Shown: one piece after another, positions 21,111 through 32,440 of the stretch | How positions within the stretch are numbered: the first letter of the stretch is position 1 | How the letters are laid out: each line of letters opens with the position of its first letter | NCBI RefSeq assembly: GCF_033568475.1 | Contig: NW_027331831.1 | Location: 7,936,001 to 8,000,000 of the forward strand | Length of the DNA stretch: 64,000 nucleotides | Direction: 5' to 3' | DNA from: Henckelia pumila | Taxonomy: Eukaryota > Streptophyta > Magnoliopsida > Lamiales > Gesneriaceae | The notes under the pieces: generated by a model | Told to the model about the DNA's origin: nothing | What the model saw: the letters and a program-made list of their open reading frames with translations, nothing else | Databases searched by the model: none | Position numbers and translations under genes: made by a program

Positions 21111-22563
21111 CGTATGTAATGTAATATATATATATATATATATATTGTGTGACATTGACTTAATATATTAATATTTTTAAATTGGCTTAAAAAATATTAT
21201 TATTTTAAAATATTTTCATATAATTATATTTGATATTAAAAAATAAAAATTTCAAAATATGTATAAATAAAGGTAATTGTGAGGGGAAAAAATTGGAGCA
21301 AGGAATTTTAGGGAAAAAACAAGTTTCATAAACAAAATTATGTAACGAGGTTAAATTTTTTATTTTAATTTAGGTTTAACCAAAATTATTCTATACTATT
21401 ATTCTATTATTAATAAAACAAGAGGGGGTGAGTAGTAATCATTTTTTTCGTTGAAGGTTTTTTAAAAATTTCAAAATTACGGAAGCCAAAATTTCAAAAG
21501 AAAAATCTTACATCATATTTATTTTTGTACAATATAATAATTAATTAAAAATTTTCAAAAAAAAATATGTACATATGTATTATGTTACATACACAACGTA
21601 CATGCTAGGTTGTTAGTTTTAAGGATGTACTAGTGTCTTTAATTAATATGTGATGTGTACATATATATAACTTTTTGTGTTAATTAATTTCATGTTAATT
21701 TCAGGTTGATATGATGAAATGAATATTCAAAATTATAGATAAATATAAAAATAATATTTATTAATTTAAAATTTTTAAAAAGTATTATATCTGATATTGT
21801 AATTGTAATTAAACAATAAATAAGTTAATTATTCTACATTTTTTAACTTTATTATTATTTTATTGTATGTTTGGACGGGGATATAATTATAATTTCTATT
21901 TAAACTTCATTAATAGAATGTTGCAATTTAATATCATCCTTTCGACATCCAATTAATCTGTTAGGCCACCATGTATCTGCGACAGACTTTTGCTCGTTAT
22001 GCAAGTTTGGAAACGATTCCACATGCTATGTTGTATTTTTATTTTATTTTTTTACCAGTAGTGAAATCTTATTGGAAGGATACTTTTTACTAAAGTTATT
22101 TCCAATCATAAATATCATTTGGTACAAGTTTTGCATTAAAATAATATAATTTCCACATCAAATTCAACATTCATCTCCAAACCATTTAGACCATCTCCAG
22201 CAACACACAAAAATAGTGTGCTGCTGGAAAATGACATAGAAATATTCTCCAGCAGCCAACTCTATTTTAACGTAATTTTTGTGCTATGAACAGTGCAAAT
22301 CCAAATTATATTAGTTTTTTTTTTAAAATTTTCATTTTATTTCCTTTTTGTATTGTTATTTTATGATTTATTTATTTGTTTATTTTATTTATTTCGTTAT
22401 TTTTTCCTTTTTTTTTAGAATCTATATATTATTTATATTTCAAAAAACATTAATAATATTTTACATATTATTTTTAGAATAATTCGTGACATATATGATA
22501 AAAAAAATCAACATTGAATAATTAATATTTTATAACAAATTTACATCTTAAAACGAAATTACA
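21111..22563. other. AT-rich intergenic DNA, no gene seen
   Basis: There is a TA run near 21125-21146, then AT-rich sequence without coding signal. Near 22190-22265 short inverted blocks (GTGTGCTGCTGGA and CTCCAGCAGCC) resemble the ends of dicot Harbinger-type MITEs, but no partner end with a target duplication was found. It ends at the 9-bp duplication of MULE I. Confidence 0.5.
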
Positions 22564-22572
22564 AATTTAAAA
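22564..22572. repeat. Left target-site duplication of MULE I
   Basis: AATTTAAAA is repeated exactly at 42312-42320 beyond the right end. In AT-rich DNA a 9-base match could arise by chance, but it abuts both TIR ends. Confidence 0.75.
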
Positions 22573-22727
22573 GGGGGAATTTGTGATAAATCTCTAATAG
22601 CAAACTTGAATTTCTGCTCAATCCCCGTTTGAGACATTATTTGTTCCCAATCCTGACAAAAGCCTGCTCTTTGTTTGAACTCCCTATTGTGGCCAATTTA
22701 CCAAAATATCCCTAAATAAAATGATTT
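22573..22727 (+). repeat. Left terminal inverted repeat of MULE I
   Basis: It begins GGGGGAATTTGTGATAAATC and is matched, with about one in four to five bases changed, by the complement of 42160-42311. Long TIRs are typical of Mutator-like elements and hold the transposase binding site. Confidence 0.85.
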
Positions 22728-23110
22728 ACAAAAAAAAAAAAAAAAAAACATGATGGTTCCACTGTAATCGTTATTTTCCCTCTTTTCTTCTTCTTGATTC
22801 TCTTTTCCCGAACCTTTCTCTCTCAATCTTAAACGTTTACTCGGTTAATGTTGAAGATCTATGTTTACTCGGTTAATGTTGAAGATCTACATTGACGTGG
22901 GTTGAGGGATTTTCCCATCTTTGTGCTCAAACAAAAATTTTCACATATTTGCAGGTTAGTTTTTAGATTAGAAATATTTTAAATTTTGAGCGAATAAATT
23001 ATTGTCACATCTTGATGTATGTCTTACAAATTTAAAATGTTGAATTGATGGAATTGTTTGAGCTTTTTTATGATTATAGAGGTGGTGTTGAATTTTCGGG
23101 CATCGCGTTA

Positions 23111-23728
23111 GTTTTACAGATTAGCTTACTAATATCACTTTTCACGTCTGTTGCTGGGAATGCAGTTCATTTCATGAGCATTTGTGATAGATTAGCTTAT
23201 ATTTCGCATTGTTCTCGATTATAATGTTTTAATTCTTAATTTTGGGGGTTTAGTTCTATAATCTTACATTTATACTGTGATTTAAGTTATTAGAATTAAA
23301 ATCTAGTATTCTGAATTGAATGCGTTATTTTGTACTGTTTATGTGTAATATATGATGAAAGAATATATTATTGCTTTGATTTAGTATTGAAGAGTTTTCT
23401 CCTTTTGTAGTTTGAGAATGGAGTTTTACAGATTAGCTTACCAATATCAATTTTTACGTCTGTTGCTGGGAATGCAGTTCATTTCGTGAGCATTTGTGAT
23501 ATATTAGCTTATATTTCGTATTAATTTCGATTATAATATTTTAATTCTTAATTTTGGGGTTTTTGTTTCATACTATTACATTTATACTGTGATTAAATTA
23601 TTTGAATTAAAATCTAGTATTTTGAATTTGTTATTTTGTACTGTTTGTGTGTAATATATGATGAAAAAATATATTATTGCTTCGATTTATTGTTTTGAAG
23701 AGCATTCTCCTTTTGTAGTTTGAGGATG
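23111..23728 (+). repeat. Tandem duplication of ~312 bp before the MURA gene
   Basis: GTTTTACAGATTAGCTTA begins at 23111 and again at 23423, and the following ~310 bases correspond closely, each ending in a CTCCTTTTGTAG acceptor-like sequence before TTTGAGRATG. A short 27-bp duplication (TTTACTCGGTTAATGTTGAAG) also lies at about 22838-22890. The region is probably 5' UTR and intron of the transposase gene. Confidence 0.75.
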
Positions 23729-26170
23729 CAATCTGAAAGTGGTCTTTGCAATCTTTCATTTTTGGGTTGCTGTAAATTCAAGAAGCAGCTGTTTGTCATC
23801 TCAATCTTCAGTGGTTGTAGCTTGATGGATGTTTTTGCTAGTCTGAGCAAAAAATGTGCAGAAATATCTTCGAAATCCATTATGCTTCAATACGTAGCTC
23901 CACCGCATAAGATGCTTGTGTCTTTGATGATGATGATAATGTCCTTAATATGATTCATCTTCATATGTGTGTAAAGCTTACGACAATTGAATTGAAGGCA
24001 GAGAAAAGAAATGAACACTTCAACAATTTGAATGATGGGAGGTAAAATACATTTACTTATTATTAGACGTATTTTCATTCTCCTATTTTGATATGTTTAG
24101 TAACATGTTTAATAAAAAATTTTAAGGTTAAATATTGTAGATTGCTTTTTATAAATTATTAATTAGTTGTTTGAAACCAAGATTAATTTTTTAAAATTTA
24201 AAATTTGTTTTTGTGGTTATTGTTCTTTTTTATCTTATTAATTGTATATTAAACTGGTAAGGGCTGATGAGGAAGACACGCAGTCGAAGAGTGACAACGA
24301 GGTTGAACAGCCCCCTAGCGCCAATACTATAGATGCCTGGATTAATTGTATTCATGGTGTAGGACAAACATTCAAGGGTGCTGGTGAATATAGGAATTAT
24401 TTGAAAAACTTTTCTGTTGCCACAAGACGTTCATTTATGTATGTAAAAAATGACAGCGAGAAGGTTATTGTGATTTGCATTGAAAAGAGCTGCAGTTGGA
24501 GAATTTATGCTTCGAAACATAAAAGAGACAATCTTTTTGCCATTAGAAAATGTAAACTGCAACATAATTGTGATAAGAATAATTTACGTAGCAGAGGGCA
24601 TCCTAGAGCCGATGCCTATTGGATAGCGAATGTTGTAAAAGAAAAATTGAGAGGAGAGCCCTCTTATCGTCCGTGTACAATGCAGATGGACTTGCAAAGA
24701 GATTTTGGGGTAGAGTTAGAATACTGCAAAGTATGAAAGGGTAAAGAGTTGGCGATTCATGGCACAGATGAAGGATGCTATGATAGATTAAGATGATATT
24801 GTGATGCTGTTAAAAAGACTAATCCTGGTAGTGTTGTAGAGTGTGAGATTGAACCTTTGACTAAAAAATTCAGACGGTTGTTCATTTGTTTTCATGCATG
24901 TGTCGTCGGTTTTGTTAGTGGTTGTAGGCCATTGATATTTTTGGATGGTACTCATATAAAAAATAAGTATAAAGGATGCATCTTAGTTGCTGTGTCAAAA
25001 GATGCGAACGATGATCTTTTCACAATTGCTTATGCCGTAGTAGATGCGGAGAATGATGCAAACTGGGATTGGTTTTGTTATCATTTGAGTCGTGTGCTCC
25101 TTTACTATCAATGCATTCCATTCGACGAGTTCATATTTTTCTCGGACAGACATCCCAGTATCATCAATGCAGTGAATCAAGTATTTGTTGGGAGTCACTA
25201 TGCTTATTGTTTGAGACATTTAATGGATAATTTCGTTAAGCAGGTAAATTCCAAATTACGAATCCCTGAGCAATTTTACTTTAATTTTTTCATATTATCT
25301 TATCATTTTAAGCTCGATCTAAATTTTTATTAATCTTTATAGGTGTTGAGAAGTTATCCCAGACATAACAAAAAACATTGGTCTTCGGTATTCAAGAAAG
25401 CTGTGTATGCTCTGTCTTTTCAAGAGTACGAGCAACATATAAACAATATATTAGAGTCAATGCCACTTGCCAGAGGGTTTATTGTAAATTTTGATCCACA
25501 GAGTTGGGCCAATGCATTGTTTGTTGGCAATAGATGAGGTGTTATAAATAACAATATAGCCGAGTGTTGGAATAGTTGGGTTAGGCCAGCTCTTCATTTG
25601 CCTATTGTTGCTATGGTTGATCACATACGCATGCAGATAATGAAAATGATGCACCGACGACGTGAATCAACTCTACACATGACCAAGGAATTAAGTCCAA
25701 GAAAAGAAAAGTCTGTTGTAAGCGCATATATGGAATCCCGAACATTAAGAGTTCAGCGTTCGTGTATTTGGAAGTTTGAGGTTGTTGATGGTGAAAAGTC
25801 ATTTTTCATAGATTTAGTGGATATGACTTGTTCATGTAGAGTTTGACAGATCAATAAGATTCCGTGAAAGCACGCCATTTCTGCCATTGAGGCGAAATCT
25901 ATGTCTGTGTATGATTTTTGTGACAAGTATTTCAAGATCGAAGCGTATCGCACTGCGTACAAAGGACATATTAATCCTATCCCAACCTTTGACATCAGTG
26001 AGTCATGTGTTGTTGAATCCGATATAATCCAAGCTCCTTCTGTGCATAGTCAGACCGGTCACAGAAGGACGAAGAGAATACCATCGCAAGTTAATACACG
26101 TGTCTCAACATGTGGCCGTTGTCATGCAAAAGGACACAATAGACGCAGTTGCAAGGAACTGATAGAGTAG
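23720..26170 (+). pseudogene. MULE I MURA transposase
   Basis: A first exon (23720 to about 24041) encodes a PB1-like head, with a one-base shift at a GAT repeat, followed by a GGAG/GTAAAA donor. The main part starts near 24260 and has the Mutator DNA-binding domain (24320-24780), the MULE DDE core (F-L-D-G-T-H near 24942, then F-S-D-R-H-P), an intron from 25242 to about 25342, a SWIM zinc finger (C-S-C-R...K-H-A near 25832-25880) and a C-terminal CCHC knuckle (C-G-R-C-H-A-K-G-H...C near 26112). TGA replaces Trp near 24734, 24795, 25534 and 25845, and TGA replaces a SWIM Cys near 25864. The gene is therefore dead. The enzyme would cut and paste the element by binding the TIRs. Confidence 0.85.
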
Positions 26171-26749
26171 CTGTAATTGTTTAAAAATATGATGTTTTAA
26201 TTATTTGTTATTAGCATAACTTTTTAACAGAAATTATTCAGAAATTAATCTTGACTGTTAAAAAAATATGCAGAGGCAAGCGATTACTGGAAGCTGGTTC
26301 GAGCATGAAATTGCCCTCGAAAAGGCACACACGTTCGAGTGGAAGCATTGCTGGATTGCGCTTGGTTTGAGGTTTTTGTGGAACCATCTGCTGTCACATT
26401 TTAAGTTGATCTGGGGTCGTAGTGTAGTTAAGTGTATTGTGTTGTCTTAAGTTATTCTGAAACCAACTCTGTTTGTGGTAAACAAATATGTAAAGTTCGA
26501 ATTTGATAAATGATCTTTGTCATTACTGTTTCAGTGAACGATGTCTTCTCAGTTAACTAATCAAGTAAGTCATTGCTTTAAATTTTCAAATGGCAGGTAC
26601 TAATTGTTATGTATATCGTACAACTTGTATTTAATTTGGAATAAAACTGAATAAATTTGGAACTTATTGTCTGATTATTACAATAAACAGAGCTAGAAGT
26701 AAAGTTAGTTCAAGAACAAAACATGTGCAACCAAAACAACAACATATTT
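26171..26749. other. Region after MURA, no gene recognised
   Basis: A 60-codon open stretch at 26268-26450 follows the transposase stop and could be 3' UTR or a lost exon, but matches nothing I know. The rest is AT-rich. Confidence 0.4.
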
Positions 26750-27112
26750 CTACAATATGGTCGGCCCTGGTGTTCTAGTAGACTGGTTGTATAGCACATC
26801 AGAGGACGAATGCTCCTTTTTCTTGTAATTGAACTGTTCTGTTGAATCATGGATAAACCATGATGCAGATTTTTGATTCATTGAACATGCGCAGCTCTCT
26901 CTACCTTTCTTACTTGAGTCTAGTTTGAAATTTGATGATTTTTGGAGAGATTCACCGTGATAATCATCGTACCAAAAAAATCAATTTTTATGTTGCAGCT
27001 CACGAGGACAAATATAATGCAACTCTCCCGGGAGGGTCGAATGTGGTTCGGCTCTTCGTAAAATCATTTCTCCGAAACCACATAAACATTGTGGTGCAAT
27101 CTTCATTTCCAT
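26750..27112 (-). pseudogene. GRF-type zinc finger protein carried by MULE I
   Basis: From ATG 27112 the frame reads 43 codons, meets TGA at 26981-26983, and continues in the same frame to TAG at 26750. The head is a GRF zinc finger: C-L-C-G near residue 8-11, then a G-E-L-H-Y-I-C-P motif in place of G-R-x-F-Y-x-C-P, then stop-F-F-W-Y-D-D where the family has C-x-F-F-x-W. The TGA stands where the last zinc-binding Cys belongs. GRF fingers bind DNA or RNA and are frequent in plant transposons. Assignment rests on this motif series only, as the rest is not recognised. Confidence 0.6.
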
Positions 27113-27289
27113 TGTGCTCGATCTTGTAGAATGAAATTTTATTTTGAAATTCAAAACCCTAACCAAACGAGAAAGAAGAAGTGAATGGATAAAGTGTACC
27201 GACAGAGCTTAATAATGAGGGGTAGGTGGGAGTCAAAGTCTATTTTTATTATTTTTGTTTTATTGTGAGGGTCAAAAGAGTAATTATAA

Positions 27290-28973
27290 TACATGTGACA
27301 TGTCATCTTGTTCCGTAAATCAAACAAATAATTCCGCATAATTCAAGGATTGTTCCATATATGTGACATTTTGAGCCGATACACCTTAGCCATCTTGGTG
27401 CATTTGCAAACGATAAATCTCAAGTTCACAATGACATGTCATCTTGTGCCTTAAATCGAACAGATTATTCTGAATATGTATTGGGTTGTTCCAAAAATAT
27501 GAAAGTGTGATCCTCATGACCCACAATATTTGTCCTACAATTGGAATACATTGTTCTCGATTGAATAATATTATCCCATCCATCCGTACTAGTTGTGCTC
27601 GATATCTCACTGACTTGTTCTTAAAGATGAGTAGAATTAGAGTAAATGATAGTGCTTAAAGACGAGAAAACATCATATTAAACAAGTTATGAGTTTGGAT
27701 TTCGGACAATATACCCATATTATATACATTGGGTGGCAATGGACATCCACAAATGGTGCTCTCATTGGATCATGATCAATGTCTCTCTCCTACACCTTAG
27801 ACAATGTAGAGCACAATACATTACTAGACAAACACTTGGGTGATGGTTCCACCAATCTCTAAGGATTGAACACTCCTCTCCACTTGTGTCATGCAGTGTA
27901 TTATATGATTTTGGTGCATGTTAACATGGGCATGCCTTATTGTTCCTCATATCGAAAAGATTATTCTTCATAATTCTAAGATTGTTCCTAATACATGACA
28001 TTTTGATCCAAAGACACTTTCACTAGGAAAGTGTAATCCTCATGGCCCACAATGTTTGTCCTACAATTGGAATACATTGTTCTCGATTGAATACTATTTA
28101 TCCCATCCATGCGTACTAGTTGTGCTCGATCTCTCACTGACTTGTTCTTAAAGATGAGTGAAATTAGAGTAAATGATAGTCCTTAAAGACGAGAAAACAT
28201 CATATTAAACTAGTTATGAGTTTGGATTTTCGGACAATATACCCATATTATATACATTGGGTGGCAATGGACATCCACAAATGGTGCTCTCATTGGGTCA
28301 TGATCAATGTCTTTTTCCTACACCTTAGACAATGTAGAGCACAATACATTACTAGACAAACACTTGGGTGATGGTTCCACCAATCTCTAAGGATTGAACA
28401 CTCATCTCCACTTGTGTCATGCAGTGTATTATATGATTTTGGTGAATGTTAACATGGGCATGCCTTATTGTTCCTCATATCGAAAAGATTATTCTTCATA
28501 ATTCTAAGATTGTTCCTAATACATGACATTTTGATCCAAAGACACTTTCACTAGGAAAGTGTAATCCTCATGGCCCACAATATTTTTCCTACAATCGGAA
28601 TACATTGTTCTCGATTGAATAATATTTATCCATCCATGCGTACTAGTTGTGCTCGATCTCTCACTGACTTGTTCTTAAAGATGAGTGAAATTAGAGTAAA
28701 TGATAGTCCTTAAAGACGAGAAAACATCATATTAAACAAGTTATGAGTTTGGATTTTTGGACAATATATCCATATTATATACATTGGGTGGCAATGGACA
28801 TCCACAAATGGTGCTTTCATTGGGTCATGATCAATATCTCTCTCCTATACCTTAGACAATGTAGAGCACAATACATTACTAGACAAACACTTGGGTGATG
28901 GTTCCACCAATCTCTAAGGATTGAACACTCTTCTCCACTTGTGTCATGCAGTGTATTATATGATTTTGGTGAA
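27290..28973. repeat. Left part of a 528-bp tandem repeat array in MULE I
   Basis: The same point in the unit (GTTATGAGTTTGGATT) recurs at 27686, 28213 and 28740, a period of 527. Units are about 95% alike in the middle; the outermost copies near 27290-27500 are partial and diverged. The array continues at 36066 after MULE II. No conserved ORF runs through it. Confidence 0.9.
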
Positions 28974-28982
28974 TGTTAACAT

Positions 28983-29093
28983 GGGTTTTTTTTTTTTATT
29001 TCTAATGTAAATTAAAAAATAAATTTCAAAAATACCGTAAAATCAAAAAAAATTCAAAAATAGTGTAAAACTTCAAATCTGACAGCGGACGCT
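28983..29093 (+). repeat. Left terminal inverted repeat of MULE II
   Basis: It runs from GGGTTTTTTT through ATTTCAAAAATACCGTAAAA to ATCTGACAGCGGACGCTG, and is matched by the complement of the right end. Confidence 0.85.
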
Positions 29094-29250
29094 GTGTACA
29101 CGTAAGCAGCGTCCTCCGCCACGAGGAGCGGATGCTGCCCAGTAGGCAGCGTCCTCCGCCACGAGGAGCGGACGCTGCCTAGTAGGCAGCGTCCGCGCCT
29201 CGTGGCAGAGGACGCTGCCAAGTTGGCAGCGTCCTTTCCCACGAGGCGCT
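29090..29250. repeat. GC-rich hairpin and repeat cluster inside the MULE II left end
   Basis: GGCAGCGTCC and its complement recur at least seven times. A perfect 10-bp stem with a 5-nt loop is at 29170-29194, and a CAGCGTCCTCCGCCACGAGG block repeats at a period of 40 (29107 and 29147). The right end has only a weak counterpart near 35890-35950. It is the most GC-rich patch of MULE II. Confidence 0.8.
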
Positions 29251-29517
29251 GCCAAATATATTATTTTAAATTATTTAATCCGTAAATAATTAAAAAAAAC
29301 GTGTTGACGGATAGTATTTGCGCGTAAAATAATTTAACGCGTAAACAATTAAATAAAATTAAATATATCGTCTAACGCGTAAACAATTAATTCTACGCGT
29401 TATTGTATTACTATATATATGTTCACAAATTTATTCGAATATCACTCATAAAAATATCAATCTCTTTAAAATTCTCTCGTTTCTTTTATTCGTTTTTCAT
29501 TTTTATTTCAACAAATC

Positions 29518-32102
29518 ATGTCGAGAATGGAAAACATCGATATATTTTTATATTTTGGTGGTCATATTATTGTGGATAATGGATCGATTGTGTATAGTAT
29601 TCCTTATACTAGACCGATGCGAGTTCTACGTTCCATTACTTTGTCCGAGTTGGTTGAAGCTGTGCATCAAATATTGAGGATTGATCCAACTACTTTTACT
29701 CTCAAATTGTCAACGAAATATTCTTTCATGGAAAATTCATCTTGGCATGAAATTCAAGTCAATCTTGTCGATGACAACGCTTTAGAGTTTATGATGCAAT
29801 CTCCCAATATACGTATATTACATTTGTACGTGGAGGCAAACGAAATTGACCATCACGTTGGTCATGTCGACCAAGAATCAGATATTTTACACGTCACCAA
29901 AGGAATGGACAACATGTATCTTTATCCTGAAAGTGGATCGTGGGATCAATATATCGCCGACACATGCGAACCTGATCCTGCAAGTTGGCCGCAAAGTACA
30001 CGTGTTTGGGAACAAAATTCTGGTGAAGCAAATTGGAATTTAGAAATTCAAAATTTTGTGCCATGTGTTGATGATCCTAGGAGTGAAAACGAAGATATCC
30101 AGAGAAGCGATACAGAGCCAGAGATGTCATACGGGGAGTTTGAGGAAGAAGATGATGACGATGTTGAAGATGTGAATGATGATGTACATGTGAATATCCA
30201 TGCAAATACTGATGAGGGAACATCATCTCGTCCACCACCTCATCAGAAATTACAGAAGCAAGATGTTTCATTCTTTTCTACCACTTTTGATATGCCATCT
30301 TTCTTCAATACATATTTGGAGAAGAGATTCCTGATTCTATTGGCGTACCTCATGACATGCGGACAAGATACTATAATGAGGAGAGAGGAGAACTATGTGT
30401 AAACATGGTTTTCAAGGATAAAAAAGATCTGATTGCATCTGTGAAGGATTATTCGGTCAGAGTTTCTAGGCGTGAATATCTTGTCGTTGAGAGCACACGC
30501 ATTTTGTGGAAAATTCAATGCAAAAATGATTCTTCCACTGTCAGATGTCGTTGGGGTCTTCGCGCATCTTTCAAGGAGAAAACAGGTTATTGGAAAATAA
30601 CCAGATATGGTGGGCCTCATACATGTATATCAACCAACGTCGGCATATATCATCACAACTTGAATAGCGATATGGTTGCACATACACTATTGGGCATTGT
30701 ACGATGTGATCCTTCGTACGAGATTAAATATATAATAGAGAGTGTGAAAGATAAATATGGATATCAAATCTCGTATACGAAAGCATGGCGGAGTCTGAAA
30801 CGTGCAGTGGAAATTGTTTATAGAACTTGGGAGAGCTCTGTTCAATTACTACCGAAATATATGCGTGCTCTTTGCAAATACAATCTGGGAACAATTGTCG
30901 ACTGGAAGCATCTCAGAAACAATGAAGAAATAAAAACATTGAACTATTATTTTTGGGCGTTCAAGCCGTGTACTAATGGATTTCGACACTGTCAAAAAAT
31001 CATTAGTGTCGACGGTACACATTTGTACACAAAGTACAAACACAAAATGTTGATCGCTGTCACTCTGGATGCTAACAATCAAGTGCTACCATTGGCTTTT
31101 GCAATTGTGGATGAAGAAACGTCTGATTCCTGGAAATGATTTTTGGAAAATGTTGGTCGGCATGTTGTATGTGGCGAAAATGGTGTGTGTCTAATATCTG
31201 ATAGGCACAAGGGAATCGTGCGAGCCATTGAAGATATACCCTATTTCAAACCTCCACAAGGTGTGCATCGTTTTTGTTTGCGGCACGTGTGCTCAAATTT
31301 TAATTTCAGGTTCAAAGATGTGTATTTGAAAGATTTATGCTGGGAAGCAGGGAGCCAACATCAAATTTGTAAATTTGATGCAACAATGGAGGCAATTAAG
31401 AACAAAAATATTTTGGCACACAGATATTTGGATGGAATATCAAAGGAAAAATGGAGTATGGCCCATGACGGAGGTTGGCGTCGTGGAGTGATGACGACCA
31501 ACATGTTCGAGTGCTTAAATAGTGTGTTGAAGGGAGCTCGTAGACTGCCTATATCTGCAATAGTACACTTGACCCTTCTGAGATGTGTTCAATACTTCAT
31601 TGAACGTGTAACGAAAGGTCAATGTATGGTTCAAGAAAATCAACTGTGGTCGGATTATGCACGGCAAAAGTATGAGGAATGGGCGAAGAAATCTAGTGAA
31701 CATCGTGTTGTTAAATATGATGTACGATCACAAATTGCTCAGGTTGCGACCGGAGGAAGGCCAAGTCGCGGCCAACACATGCAAGTGGTGAGAATATCAA
31801 CAACAGATTGTTCATGTGGTAAATGGACAATTTTTGGCATCCCGTGTTCTCATGCTATTTGCACCGCTAAATGGCACTCGTTAGATCCCACGACACTTGT
31901 GCAACCATGGTACAATATATCGGAGTACCTCGCAACGTATGAAGGAAGATTTGAACCTCTTGCAGATGAAAGATATTGGGATCGTCCTACCTTTGAATTG
32001 CAACACAACCCAGTTAGACGTGAAAGAAGAAGAGCAGGTAGGGATACAACGACTCGATTAAGAAACGAGATGGACAGGCCGGTAGCGAGAGAGAGACAAT
32101 AA
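29518..32102 (+). pseudogene. MULE II transposase (MURA type), lightly damaged
   Basis: The ATG at 29518 opens an N-terminal PB1-like domain with an acidic linker (Asp/Glu-rich near residues 195-225). A one-base frame change near 30320 moves to the frame of 30357-31139, which has the Mutator DNA-binding domain (about 30400-30640) and the DDE core starting I-S-V-D-G-T-H. TGA at 31137-31139 replaces Trp in S-W-K-stop-F-L-E-N, and the same frame continues at once with S-D-R-H-K-G, a C-L-R-H motif, and a complete SWIM finger (C-S-C-G-K...C-S-H-A, about 31815-31856) to TAA at 32100. Only one shift and one stop separate it from an open gene of about 860 codons, so it died recently or still acts in trans from other copies. 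Confidence 0.88.
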
Positions 32103-32440
32103 CAAAGAATGAACATGTATAATCTTTGGAAATATAATTTGTTGCTAAAAATATATTGTGTAATATATTTTAAATTGTATATGTCTATTTTTTGTATTTC
32201 AGGAGCATCAGATGAACGTGGACAATAGATTGCGTGAAGAAAAATTGTAGCATATTTGATATTGGTTTAAATGCATTTATCTATTACACTACTAGCATTT
32301 TTCTTCATATTGGTTTGAATCAACTTAATAAAGTATTTAAAATAATTGTGGTGTAATTAAACAAAACTCATACGAAAAGAAAAAAAACAAAAATCACATG
32401 CATAACTAATTATCAATTACTATAAAACAAAAAATATATA

